Shown here: positions 42,280 to 53,100 of the stretch, piece by piece
Layout of the letters: each line of letters opens with the position of its first letter
Position numbering within the stretch: position 1 is the first letter of the stretch
From: Amphritea sp.
GTDB taxonomy: Bacteria > Pseudomonadota > Gammaproteobacteria > Pseudomonadales > Balneatricaceae
Assembly (NCBI RefSeq): GCF_016744155.1
Contig: NZ_JADGEW010000015.1
Location: 33,669 to 97,668, forward strand
DNA length: 64,000 nucleotides
Reading direction: 5' to 3'
Position numbers and translations under genes: made by a program
Notes under the pieces: model-generated
The model's input: only the letters and a program-made list of their open reading frames with translations
Databases searched by the model: none
Told to the model about the DNA's origin: nothing

Positions 42280-43995
42280 TTATACCTTTGCCTGTGAATT
42301 GGCTTGTGCAGCCTGGAAAGCAATATAGGGATCTACATACTCTTCAAGGTGTCCCTCTTTCAGAATATATTGGCGATCGCATATGCGTAAAAATGAGGGG
42401 CGATGGGTGACAATAATCATTGTGCGAGATCCGCGCATTTTTTTGATTACATTGAGTAAACGCCCGTCATTCTTGATGTCGAAGTTAGCATTGGCATCAT
42501 CGAACAGAATGATTTTTGGGTGTCCAACCAATGATCGCACCATAATTATCTTTTGTCGCACGCCTTCAGAAAGTGTGTCTACAGCAGCGCCGCCAACCTG
42601 TGTATCTAATCCGTCTGGTAGTCGAGCCACAATCTCTTCTAAGCCTAAAGTTTTTGATAGCTCGAGAGCTTCCTGCAGAGCTTCTCCTTCTCGATACAGA
42701 GTCATGTTCTCTAGAATAGAGCCTTCGAATAGAATGCCTCGCTGAGGCATGATGCCGATTTGAGCGCGAAGAAATTCCAGGTCATATTCTCTTATATCAT
42801 GATCATCCAGGTATATATCGCCCTGCTCGGGTTTCAGGAAGCCAGAAAGAAGGCTGATTAGCGTGCTTTTACCACTACCGTTATTGCCCGTGATACCAAT
42901 GGTTTCGCCGGGGTAGGCCGCCAATGAGAGATCCTTAATAAGATCGAACTCTTGTCCTGGGTGTTTGAAGCTGACGTTACGGATTTCTATTTTTCCGCTT
43001 AAGCCTGATTCTTTACGAATCTCGCCACCACTTTCTCTCGGTTGTTGGTAAAGGGTTTCGATTTTTTTCAGCGCCATACGCAGCGTTTGGAACTGAGACC
43101 AGAACCCCATGGCTTTTAAGCCCGGTTGCAGGACTCGGCTGGATAGCATTGTTCCCGCAGCTAGCGCGCCGACAGTTAGGTCTCCGCTGATAACAGAGAT
43201 GCTACCGATGCCAACAAATGCGACTACAGCCAGCTGCGAAAAAGTGGCGCCTATACCCTGAACTATGCTGTTTATCCGACTTAGATCGTAAATGCTTTCA
43301 GCTGATTGGTGCTGTAATCGTTCATAGCGTCGCAGCATCAGTGCTTCCATCGCCATAGACTTGATGGTGTGAATTCCTTTCAGGGTTTCAATAATAAAGT
43401 TTTGCCGTCTGTCTTCCATCGTAGAGCGGGTTTCAAGTGCGCTGCGTAACTGTCGGCCGGTGATTATTGCAACGATAAAGAAAATCATTAATAGCGTTAA
43501 AGGTATCAGTATTAGTGGGCCAGCGATGACCCAGATGAGTGCTAAGAACAACAGGACAAAAGGTAGATCCATGACGAGCAAAATAGATTGGCCAGAATAG
43601 AACTCCTGGATCTGCTCAAGAGCTTGGGTCTTATCAAGATAATAGCCCGCTGGCTCTTTCTCAAAAGCTGAGTTATCGGTATTCAATATGTGATTCATCG
43701 CTTTAAGGCTTTCGCGATGATCGAATTGTGCGCCGCTCCAGCTGAGTATAGTGGAGCGAAAAATCCGCAGGGCTGTATCCAGTACAACTACACCCAGCAT
43801 GCCCAATATGAGGAATATAAAGGTCTCAGTTGCTTGATTAGGAATGATACGGTCATACACTTGAAGTATAACTGTGGGAAGGGCAAGGGCTAGGATGTTA
43901 ATGGCCAAAGAAGAGAGCAACACAACGGGGTGACTCCATGTGCCCGGTGTTTTTAGTTGTTTAATTGAAAACTGTTCTGACCTATTCCTACTCAT
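42280..43995 (-). CDS. Type I secretion ABC transporter, second subunit with non-catalytic Walker B
   Basis: This gene encodes 571 residues from the ATG at 43995; the 24-residue longer frame starting at 44067 has an unlikely Cys-rich leader. There is no C39 domain. Six predicted membrane helices span ~30-320. The nucleotide-binding domain has an intact Walker A, GNNGSGKST (Lys376), and a near-normal signature LSEGV (475-479). Walker B is IILFDD (Asp499-Asp500), so the catalytic Glu is Asp. The H-loop His is present (VTHRPS). It is the first gene of the minus-strand operon and its stop is four bases from the next start. Sequence differences from the partner are too large for a simple duplicate. 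Confidence 0.92.
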   Translation of the reverse strand: MSRNRSEQFSIKQLKTPGTWSHPVVLLSSLAINILALALPTVILQVYDRIIPNQATETFIFLILGMLGVVVLDTALRIFRSTILSWSGAQFDHRESLKAMNHILNTDNSAFEKEPAGYYLDKTQALEQIQEFYSGQSILLVMDLPFVLLFLALIWVIAGPLILIPLTLLMIFFIVAIITGRQLRSALETRSTMEDRRQNFIIETLKGIHTIKSMAMEALMLRRYERLQHQSAESIYDLSRINSIVQGIGATFSQLAVVAFVGIGSISVISGDLTVGALAAGTMLSSRVLQPGLKAMGFWSQFQTLRMALKKIETLYQQPRESGGEIRKESGLSGKIEIRNVSFKHPGQEFDLIKDLSLAAYPGETIGITGNNGSGKSTLISLLSGFLKPEQGDIYLDDHDIREYDLEFLRAQIGIMPQRGILFEGSILENMTLYREGEALQEALELSKTLGLEEIVARLPDGLDTQVGGAAVDTLSEGVRQKIIMVRSLVGHPKIILFDDANANFDIKNDGRLLNVIKKMRGSRTMIIVTHRPSFLRICDRQYILKEGHLEEYVDPYIAFQAAQANSQAKV

Positions 43996-44168
43996 GTGAG
44001 CTCTTATATACCAGGGCGTAATGCAACATATTGAATTGAGACAATTTTGTCTCGCGTTATATTGCATCTGTTTGGCCTTATTCTCAAGGCCTTCGAAATT
44101 TTTAAGTACCCTGAATAGACTATTTTGTTAAATAGGTTATTTGGATTTATATGTAGTTGAGGCAAGAT
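43996..44168. promoter_or_regulatory. Divergent promoter region between secretion operon and giant adhesin
   Basis: These 173 A+T-rich bases must drive both the secretion operon and the adhesin. The inverted repeat GGCCTTATTCTCAAGGCC lies at 44074-44091 and is a candidate operator. No convincing sigma-70 pair stands out. The adhesin ribosome-binding site GAGG is at 44159-44162. Confidence 0.35.
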
Positions 44169-47100
44169 ATGGCTGATCAAGAAAACACTTCCCCTGAATC
44201 TTTACGCGAAGCGGCATCTGCGGATCTATTTAATCGGGAAGTGACTGCGCATATAAACCCTAACCGGTCTGAGTCTGAAGAGATCTTTGGACACAACGCT
44301 CTTAGTCCGGAAGAGCTTTTCAAGCAAAATATTCAAGGTCGGATTGATGATGATCTGGATGATAGGGTTCTTTCAGAGTTGCAATCGGATGGGTTTAATT
44401 TTGAATTGAATCATGATCTGTTGTCATCGTTGACAGCGCAGGGGTCCCTGCCTGCAGGTACTCAAATTGCTACTCTTTCTATTCCTGTTGAAGGTGCCGA
44501 TTTCTCTTTTATTCTGGATGATGGTCAATTCATTATTAATGGAGATGCTCTTTTTCTGAAGAGTGAGCTAACAGCACAGCTAGGTGAGCAGTATTCACTC
44601 AATGTGAATGCGGTCAGCAATACGAGTGAATTCGCGATAGACGTTCCGCTTACTGTGAGTTTTGATGGGCTGGCGGAACTTGTAAATGAGATTAATGCCG
44701 GCATTGTTAATGTTGCTCCGGACGATATAAGCCTCAGTGAAATGTCTATTGATGAGACATTACAGCCCGGTGATGTAGTGGCAATGCTTACAGCCACTGA
44801 TTTTGACAATGTTGATGGATTTCAGTTTGAGCTAACCGGCGAGGGGGCTGATCTATTTGAGATAATAGGTAATGAGCTGGTCGTTAAGGTTGGTGCCTCC
44901 TTTGATTATGAAGCTCAGTCAAGTCTGCCAGTTGAGATTACAGTTACCGACGTTGGTGGGAAGAGTTTTACTGAAACTGTTTCTATTGATGTTAATGATA
45001 TTAATGAAGCCCCGGTTTTATCTTCAGCTTCCTTTCAAGTCGACGAAGGCGATTCGGTTGTTAATGGAGAGTTGGAAGCGGTAGATCAGGATTTTTCCGA
45101 GCAATTGTCATTTGTCATAGCTGACGGTTTTTCTTTGCCACCAGGTTTTGAGTTGACGGTCGATGGGGATTATAGCTTTGATCCGGAAAATTCGGCCTAT
45201 CAGCATCTGGGAGTAGGCGATTCTCAAGTTTTGACTATTCCTGTCAAAGTTGTAGATTCTGGCGGTTTGGAAAGTAGTGCAGAGATTAGGATTAGTCTTG
45301 CCGGAACGAATGATGCGCCTGTTGCTGATACGGATGTAATTGTTGTCACAGATGAAGGTGGTAGTTCTATTTCTGGGCAGTTGATTGCCTCTGATGTGGA
45401 TGGTGATAGCGTTAGCTTCAGTGCAGGCAACTTGCCAGCAGGCTTCTCTCTGGAATCTGATGGTTCATACAGTTTCGATCCTACTGATGCAGCATATGAC
45501 GGCATGGCTCTAGGTGATAGCCAGACTTTGTCAATTCCAGTGACGGTTACTGATGAACATGGTGCTGAGGATTCCCAACAGATCCAGATTACAGTGAGTG
45601 GTACTAATGATGAACCGGTAGCCGGCATTGATATTGTGGCTCATGTCCTTGAAGGCGATAGTGCAATCTCAGGTCAACTGATCGCCTTTGATGTTGACGG
45701 TGATAGCGTGAGCTTCAGTGCCGACAATCTGCCGGCTGGTTTCACATTAGAGAGTGATGGTTCTTACAGCTTTGATCCAGCCGACAGTGCGTATGACGGC
45801 ATGGGTGTCGGTGATAGCCAGACCCTAACTATTCCTGTGACTGTGACCGATGAGAATGGTGCGACCGATAGCCAACAAATTCAGGTAACGGTAACAGGCA
45901 CCAACGATGCGCCAGTGGCGGGTGCTGATGTCACTGCGACTGTGGCCGAAGGCGATACTGCGATATCCGGTAAGTTGAGTGCATCTGACGTAGACGGCGA
46001 TAGCGTTAGCTTCAGTGCGGATAGTCTGCCTGCTGGCTTCTCTCTGGAATCCGATGGCTCCTACAGCTTTGATCCAGCCGACAGTGCGTATGAGGGCATG
46101 GGCGTTGGCGATAGCCAGACTCTGACGATCCCTGTCACTGTGACCGATGAAAACGGTGCGACCGATAGCCAGCAGATCCAGGTAACGGTTACTGGTACCA
46201 ACGATGCGCCGGTTGCCGGTGCGGATGTCACTGCCAATGTTGCTGAAGGTGATTCAGCGATCTCCGGACAACTAACAGCATCTGATGTCGATGGCGACAG
46301 TGTTAGCTTCAGTACGGACAGTCTGCCCGCTGGTTTCACATTAGAGAGTGATGGTTCTTACAGCTTTGATCCAGCCGACAGTGCGTATGACGGCATGGGT
46401 GTCGGTGATAGCCAGACCCTAACTATTCCTGTGACTGTGACCGATGAAAACGGTGCGACCGATAGTCAACAAATTCAGGTGACCGTTACTGGTACCAACG
46501 ATGCGCCAGTCGCCGGTGCCGATGTCACGGCTAATGTTGCCGAGGGTGATTCTGCGATCTCCGGTCAGTTGAGTGCATCTGACGTAGACGGTGACGCTGT
46601 TACTTTCAGTGCCGACAGTCTGCCTGCAGGATTTACGCTTGAAACTGATGGTTCTTACAGTTTTGATCCCGCCGATGCAGCGTATGACGGCATGGGTGTC
46701 GGCGATAGCCAGACCCTAACGATCCCGGTCACTGTGACCGATGAAAACGGTGCGACAGACTCACAACAGATTCAGGTAACCGTTACCGGTACCAACGATG
46801 CGCCGGTTGCCGGTGCGGATGTCACGGCTAATGTTGCCGAGGGTGATTCAGCGATCTCCGGACAGTTGAGTGCAGCTGACGTAGACGGCGATGCGGTTAC
46901 TTTCAGTGCCGACAGTCTGCCTGCTGGTTTCACATTAGGAAGTGATGGTTCTTACAGCTTCGACCCTGCTGATGCAGCGTATGAGGGTATGGGTGTTGGT
47001 GATAGCCAGACCCTGACGATTCCTGTGACTGTGACCGATGAAAACGGTGCGGCCGATAGCCAACAAATACAGGTAACGGTGACCGGTACCAACGATGCGC

Positions 47101-50100
47101 CAGTCGCCGGTGCGGATGTCACGGCGACTGTTGCCGAGGGCGATTCTGCGATCTCTGGTCAGTTGAGTGCATCTGACGTAGATGGCGATAGCGTGAGCTT
47201 CAGTGCTGACAGTCTGCCTGCCGGCTTCTCTCTGGAATCCGATGGTTCTTACAGCTTCGATCCCGCCGATGCAGCGTATGACGGTATGGGCGTTGGCGAT
47301 AGCCAGACCTTAACAATCCCGGTCACTGTGACCGATGAGAACGGTGCGACAGACTCACAACAGATTCAGGTTACCGTTACTGGTACCAACGATGCGCCGG
47401 TTGCCGGTGCGGATGTCACGGCGACTGTTGCCGAGGGTGATTCAGCGATCTTCGGACAGTTGAGTGCAGCTGACGTAGACGGCGATAGCGTTAGCTTCAG
47501 TGCCGACAGTCTGCCCGCTGGCTTCTCTCTTGAATCCGATGGTTCTTATAGCTTCGACCCTGCTGATGCAGCGTATGACGGTATGGGCGTTGGCGACAGC
47601 CAGACCCTAACGATCCCGGTCACTGTGACTGATGAAAACGGTGCGACTGACTCACAACAAATTCAGGTAACGGTCACCGGTACCAACGATGCCCCGGTTG
47701 CCGGTGCGGATGTGACCGCCAATGTTGCCGAGGGCGACTCTGCGATCTCTGGCCAATTGACTGCGTCTGACGTAGACGGCGACGCTGTTACTTTCAGTGC
47801 CGACAGTCTGCCCGCAGGCTTCTCTCTTGAATCCGATGGTTCTTACAGTTTTGATCCCGCCGATGCAGCGTATGACGGTATGGGTGTGGGCGACAGCCAG
47901 ACCCTAACTATTCCCGTGACCGTCACCGATGAAAACGGTGCGACTGACTCACAACAGATTCAGGTAACCGTTACTGGTACCAACGATGCCCCAGTTGCCG
48001 GTGCGGATGTTACTGCGACTCTTGAAGAAGGCGACACTGCGATCTCGGGACAGTTGAGTGCCTCCGATGTCGATGGCGACAGTGTTACTTTCAGTGCTGA
48101 CAGCCTGCCCGCAGGCTTCTCTCTTGAATCCGATGGTTCTTACAGTTTTGATCCCGCCGATGCAGCGTATGACGGTATGGGTGTGGGCGACAGCCAGACC
48201 CTAACTATTCCCGTGACCGTCACCGATGAAAACGGTGCGACTGACTCACAACAGATTCAGGTAACCGTTACTGGTACCAACGATGCCCCAGTTGCCGGTG
48301 CGGATGTTACTGCGACTCTTGAAGAAGGCGACACTGCGATCTCGGGACAGTTGAGTGCCTCCGATGTCGATGGCGACAGTGTTAGCTTCAGTGCGGACAG
48401 TCTGCCCGCTGGTTTCACGTTAGAGAGTGATGGTTCTTACAGTTTTGATCCCGCCGATGCGGCCTATGATGGCATGGGCGTTGGCGATAGCCAGACCCTA
48501 ACGATCCCGGTCACTGTGACTGATGAAAACGGTGCGACTGATAGCCAACAGATCCAGGTTACCGTCACCGGTACCAACGATGCGCCAGTAGCCGGTGCGG
48601 ATGTCACGGCCAATGTGGCCGAAGGTGATTCAGCGATATCCGGTCTGTTGACGGCCTCCGATGTGGATGGTGATAGCGTTAGCTTCAGTGCGGATAGTCT
48701 GCCTGCTGGCTTCTCTCTGGAAGCCGATGGTTCTTACAGCTTCGATCCCGCCGATGCAGCGTATGACGGTATGGGCGTTGGCGATAGCCAGACCCTGACG
48801 ATCCCGGTCACTGTGACCGATGAGAGCGGCGCGACTGACTCACAACAGATCCAGGTTACCGTCACCGGTACCAACGATGCGCCGGTTGCGGGTGCCGATG
48901 TGACCGCCAATGTCGCTGAAGGTGATTCTGCGATCTCCGGTCAGTTGACGGCCTCTGATGTGGACGGCGACAGTGTTAGCTTCAGTGCCGACAGTCTGCC
49001 TGCAGGCTTCTCTTTAGGATCCGATGGCTCTTACAGCTTCGATCCAGCCGACAGTGCTTATGAGGGTATGGGCGTTGGTGATAGCCAGACCCTAACGATC
49101 CCGGTCACCGTCACCGATGAAAACGGTGCGACTGACTCACAACAAATTCAGGTAACGGTTACCGGTACCAACGATGCGCCAGTAGCCGGTGCGGATGTGA
49201 CCGCCAATGTTGCTGAAGGTGATTCAGCGATCTCTGGTCAGCTCACCGCCTCCGATGTGGACGGCGACAGTGTTAGCTTCAGAGCCGACAGTCTGCCTGC
49301 TGGCTTCGTCTTAGAGAGTGATGGCTCTTATAGTTTTGATCCCGCCGATGCAGCGTATGACGGCATGGGGGTTGGCGATAGCCAGACCCTGACCATCCCG
49401 GTCATTGTGACCGATGAGAATGGTGCGACCGATAGTCAACAGATACAGGTAACGGTCACCGGTACCAACGATGCCCCAGTGGCTGGTGCAGATGTGACCG
49501 CGACTGTGGCTGAAGGCGACTCTGCGATCTCCGGTCAGTTGAGTGTATCTGATGTAGACGGCGACGCTGTTACTTTCAGTGCTGACAGCCTGCCCGCAGG
49601 CTTCTCTCTTGAATCCGATGGTTCTTACAGTTTTGATCCCGCCGATGCAGCGTATGACGGCATGGGTGTTGGTGATAGCCAGACCCTAACGATCCCGGTC
49701 ACTGTGACTGATGAGAACGGTGCGACTGATAGCCAACAAATTCAGGTAACGGTTACCGGTACCAACGATGCACCAGTCGCGGTTGATGATACTGGCTTTA
49801 TGCCGGTTTCAGCGACACTTATCGGTGAACTGAACTTTGATGAGGGTGTGCCTGCGGCTGAGTTTGGCAGCGTGGCCGAAGCATCTGAAGGTCAGGTGGA
49901 TAATAGTGCTGAACTGAACAATGCACAGGTACGCCTGGAAGGGATTAATCTGAATTCAGAAGATGGTGCACAGACAACTGTTTCCATGTGGGTGAAAACT
50001 GATCCCAGTGGCAGCTGGGAGATGATGGCCTCTTCAAATGCATATGACCTGGTCACCTTGAATGGCGATATCGGTTTCAATACCGCCCAGGGTGATCTCT

Positions 50101-53100
50101 TTGGTACCGATGCCAGTGTGTTAGGCGATGGTGAATGGCATCAGGTGGTTGCAGTATTTACTAATGGTGATGTGTCCCAGAACAGTCTGTTCATCGATGG
50201 AGAGAAGCAAGAACTCATTCAGCTACAGGGTACCCCTAGCGCTGCTAACGCCAATATAGCCAGCGATGATGGCATTAACTTTGGTGGCTGGGGCTACGGT
50301 GGTGGTTATGGTTTCACCGGAAGTATGGACGAGGTTAAAGTTTTTGATGGCAGCCTGAGCGAAGCGGAAGTTGGCAGTCTCTATACCGTGGAAGGCAATC
50401 ACAGTCATTGGGACGCTATAAGTACCGATGAAGACAGTGCTATCACTATTGATGTGCTGGCTAATGACGGTGATGCCGATGGTGATGCGCTGACGATAAC
50501 CGCCGTAGGTGATGTGGTTGACAGCGAGGGTGATGTGCAGGGTACGGCCGAGATAGTAGATGGTCAGGTGCGCTTCATCCCGGGTGAAGAGATGAATGCC
50601 CTGGCGGAAGGAGAAACAGCAGAGCTGCAATTCATTTATACAGTAAGCGATGGTAATGGTGGTAGCTCCACCGCCGTTGCCAGCGTGAAGGTGGTTGGCA
50701 GTAATGATGGTCCGGTGGCTGAAGCTGATGTAACAGTAAGTGTAAATGAAGGCGATGCCGCCATTAATGGCCAGCTGAGTGCCAGCGATGCGGATGATGC
50801 CGCGTCCTTGACGTTCTCCATCAGCGAGGGCGACGTTGCGCCTGCAGGTTTTATCCTGAACGGTGATGGATCTTATAGCTTTGATCCGACGGATACTGCG
50901 TATGACAGCATGGGTGTGGGCGAGTCTCAAACTCTATCGATCCCCGTTACGGTTACTGATGAGCATGGGGCCAGTGATAATCAACAGGTCCGGATTACCC
51001 TGACCGGAACTAATGATGCTCCGGTAGCGGTGGATGATACTGGCTTTATACCGGTTTCGGCGACGCTTATCGGTGAACTGAACTTTGATGATGGGGTGCC
51101 TGCTGCTGAGTTTGGCAGCGTGACGGGCGCGTCTGAGGGCCAGGTGGATAATAGTGCTGACCTGCATAATGCACAGGTACGCCTTGATGGAATTGACCTG
51201 AATGCAGAAGATGGAGCGCAGACGACTGTTTCCATGTGGGTGAAAACAGATCCCAGCGGTAGTTGGGAGATGATGGCCTCTTCGAAAGCATATGATCTGG
51301 TCACCTTAAATGGAGATATTGGCTTCAATACCGCCCGTGGTGATCTCTTTGGCACCGATGCCAGTGTGTTGGACGATGGTGAATGGCATCAGGTGGTTGC
51401 AGTATTTACTAATGGTGATGTGGCCCAGAACAGTCTGTTCATTGATGGAGAGAAGCAGGAGCTCACTCAGCTACGCGGAACACCTAGTGCTTCTAACGCT
51501 AATATAGCCAGTGATGATGGCATTAATTTTGGCGGCTGGGGGTACAACAATAACTATGGTTTCTCAGGCAGCATGGATGAGGTTAAAGTCTTTGATGGCA
51601 GCCTGAGCGAAGCGGAGGTTGGCAGTCTCTATAGCGTGGAAGCCAATCACAGTCATTGGGATGCGATAAGCACTGATGAAGACAGTGCTATCATCATTGA
51701 TGTGCTGGCTAATGACGGTGATGCCGATGGTGATGCGCTGACTATAACCGCCGTAGGCGATGTGGTCGACAGCGAGGGTAATGTGCAGGGTATGGCCGAG
51801 ATAGTAGATGGTCAGGTACGCTTCACGCCGGGTGAAGAGATGAATGCCCTGACGGAAGGCGAAACAGCAGAGTTGCAATTCAGTTATACAGTTAGCGATG
51901 AGAATGGTGGCAGCTCCACCGCGATTGCCAGCGTAAAGGTGGTTGGTAGCAATGATGGCCCAGTGGCTGGTGCTGATGTTACTGCGACTCTTGAAGAAGG
52001 TGATTCTGCGATCTCCGGTCAGTTGAGTGCCTCTGACGTAGACGGCGATAGCGTTAGCTTCAGTGCCGACAGTCTGCCCGCCGGTTTTGCTCTTGAATCC
52101 GATGGTTCTTATAGTTTTGATCCTGCGGACAGTGCGTATGACGGCATGGGTGTCGGTGATTCACAAACGTTAACTATCCCTGTTACCGTGACGGATGAGA
52201 ATGGTGCGACCGATAGCCAACAGATCCAGGTAACGGTGACCGGTACCAACGATGCGCCGGTTGCCGGTGCAGATGTGACCGCCAATGTTGCCGAAGGTGA
52301 TTCAGCGATCTCCGGACAATTAACTGCGTCTGATGTGGACGGTGATAGCGTTAGCTTCAGTGCGGATAGTCTGCCTGCAGGATTTACGCTTGAGTCTGAT
52401 GGTTCTTACAGTTTTGATCCCGCCGATGCGGCGTATGACGGTATGGGCGTTGGTGATAGCCAGACCTTAACAATCCCGGTCACTGTGACCGATGAAAACG
52501 GTGCGACCGATAGCCAACAAATTCAGGTAACGGTTACCGGTACGAACGATGCGCCAGTAGCCGGTGCGGATGTGACTGCGACTGTTGCTGAGGGCGATTC
52601 AGCGATCTCCGGACAGCTAACGGCTTCCGATGTGGATGGCGATAGTGTGAGCTTCAGTGCCGACAGTCTGCCAGCAGGCTTCTCTCTTGAATCTGATGGT
52701 TCTTATAGCTTCGACCCTGCTGATGCAGCGTATGACGGTATGGGGGTTGGCGATAGCCAGACCTTAACAATCCCTGTCACCGTGACCGATGAAAACGGTG
52801 CGACCGATAGCCAACAGATACAGGTAACGGTCACCGGTACCAACGATGCGCCAGTGGCGGGTGCCGATGTGACCGCTAATGTTGCTGAAGGTGACTCTGC
52901 GATCTCTGGACAACTAACAGCATCTGATGTCGATGGCGACAGTGTTAGCTTCAGTGCGGACAGTCTGCCCGCTGGTTTCACATTAGAGAGTGACGGTTCT
53001 TACAGTTTTGATCCAGCGGACAGCGCTTATGACGGTATGGGCGTTGGCGACAGCCAGACCCTAACGATTCCCGTCACCGTCACCGATGAGAACGGCGCGA

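Noticed and set aside
44190..44225. LapG-type di-alanine cleavage site in the adhesin N-terminus (EAAS)
   Set aside because: The known sites are TAAG/PAAG within a retention module; the surrounding sequence does not match.
50223..50930. 235-codon minus-strand ORF inside the adhesin
   Set aside because: Shadow ORF arising from biased codon use in the repeated adhesin; part of it recurs in the second block at 51564-51878 for the same reason.
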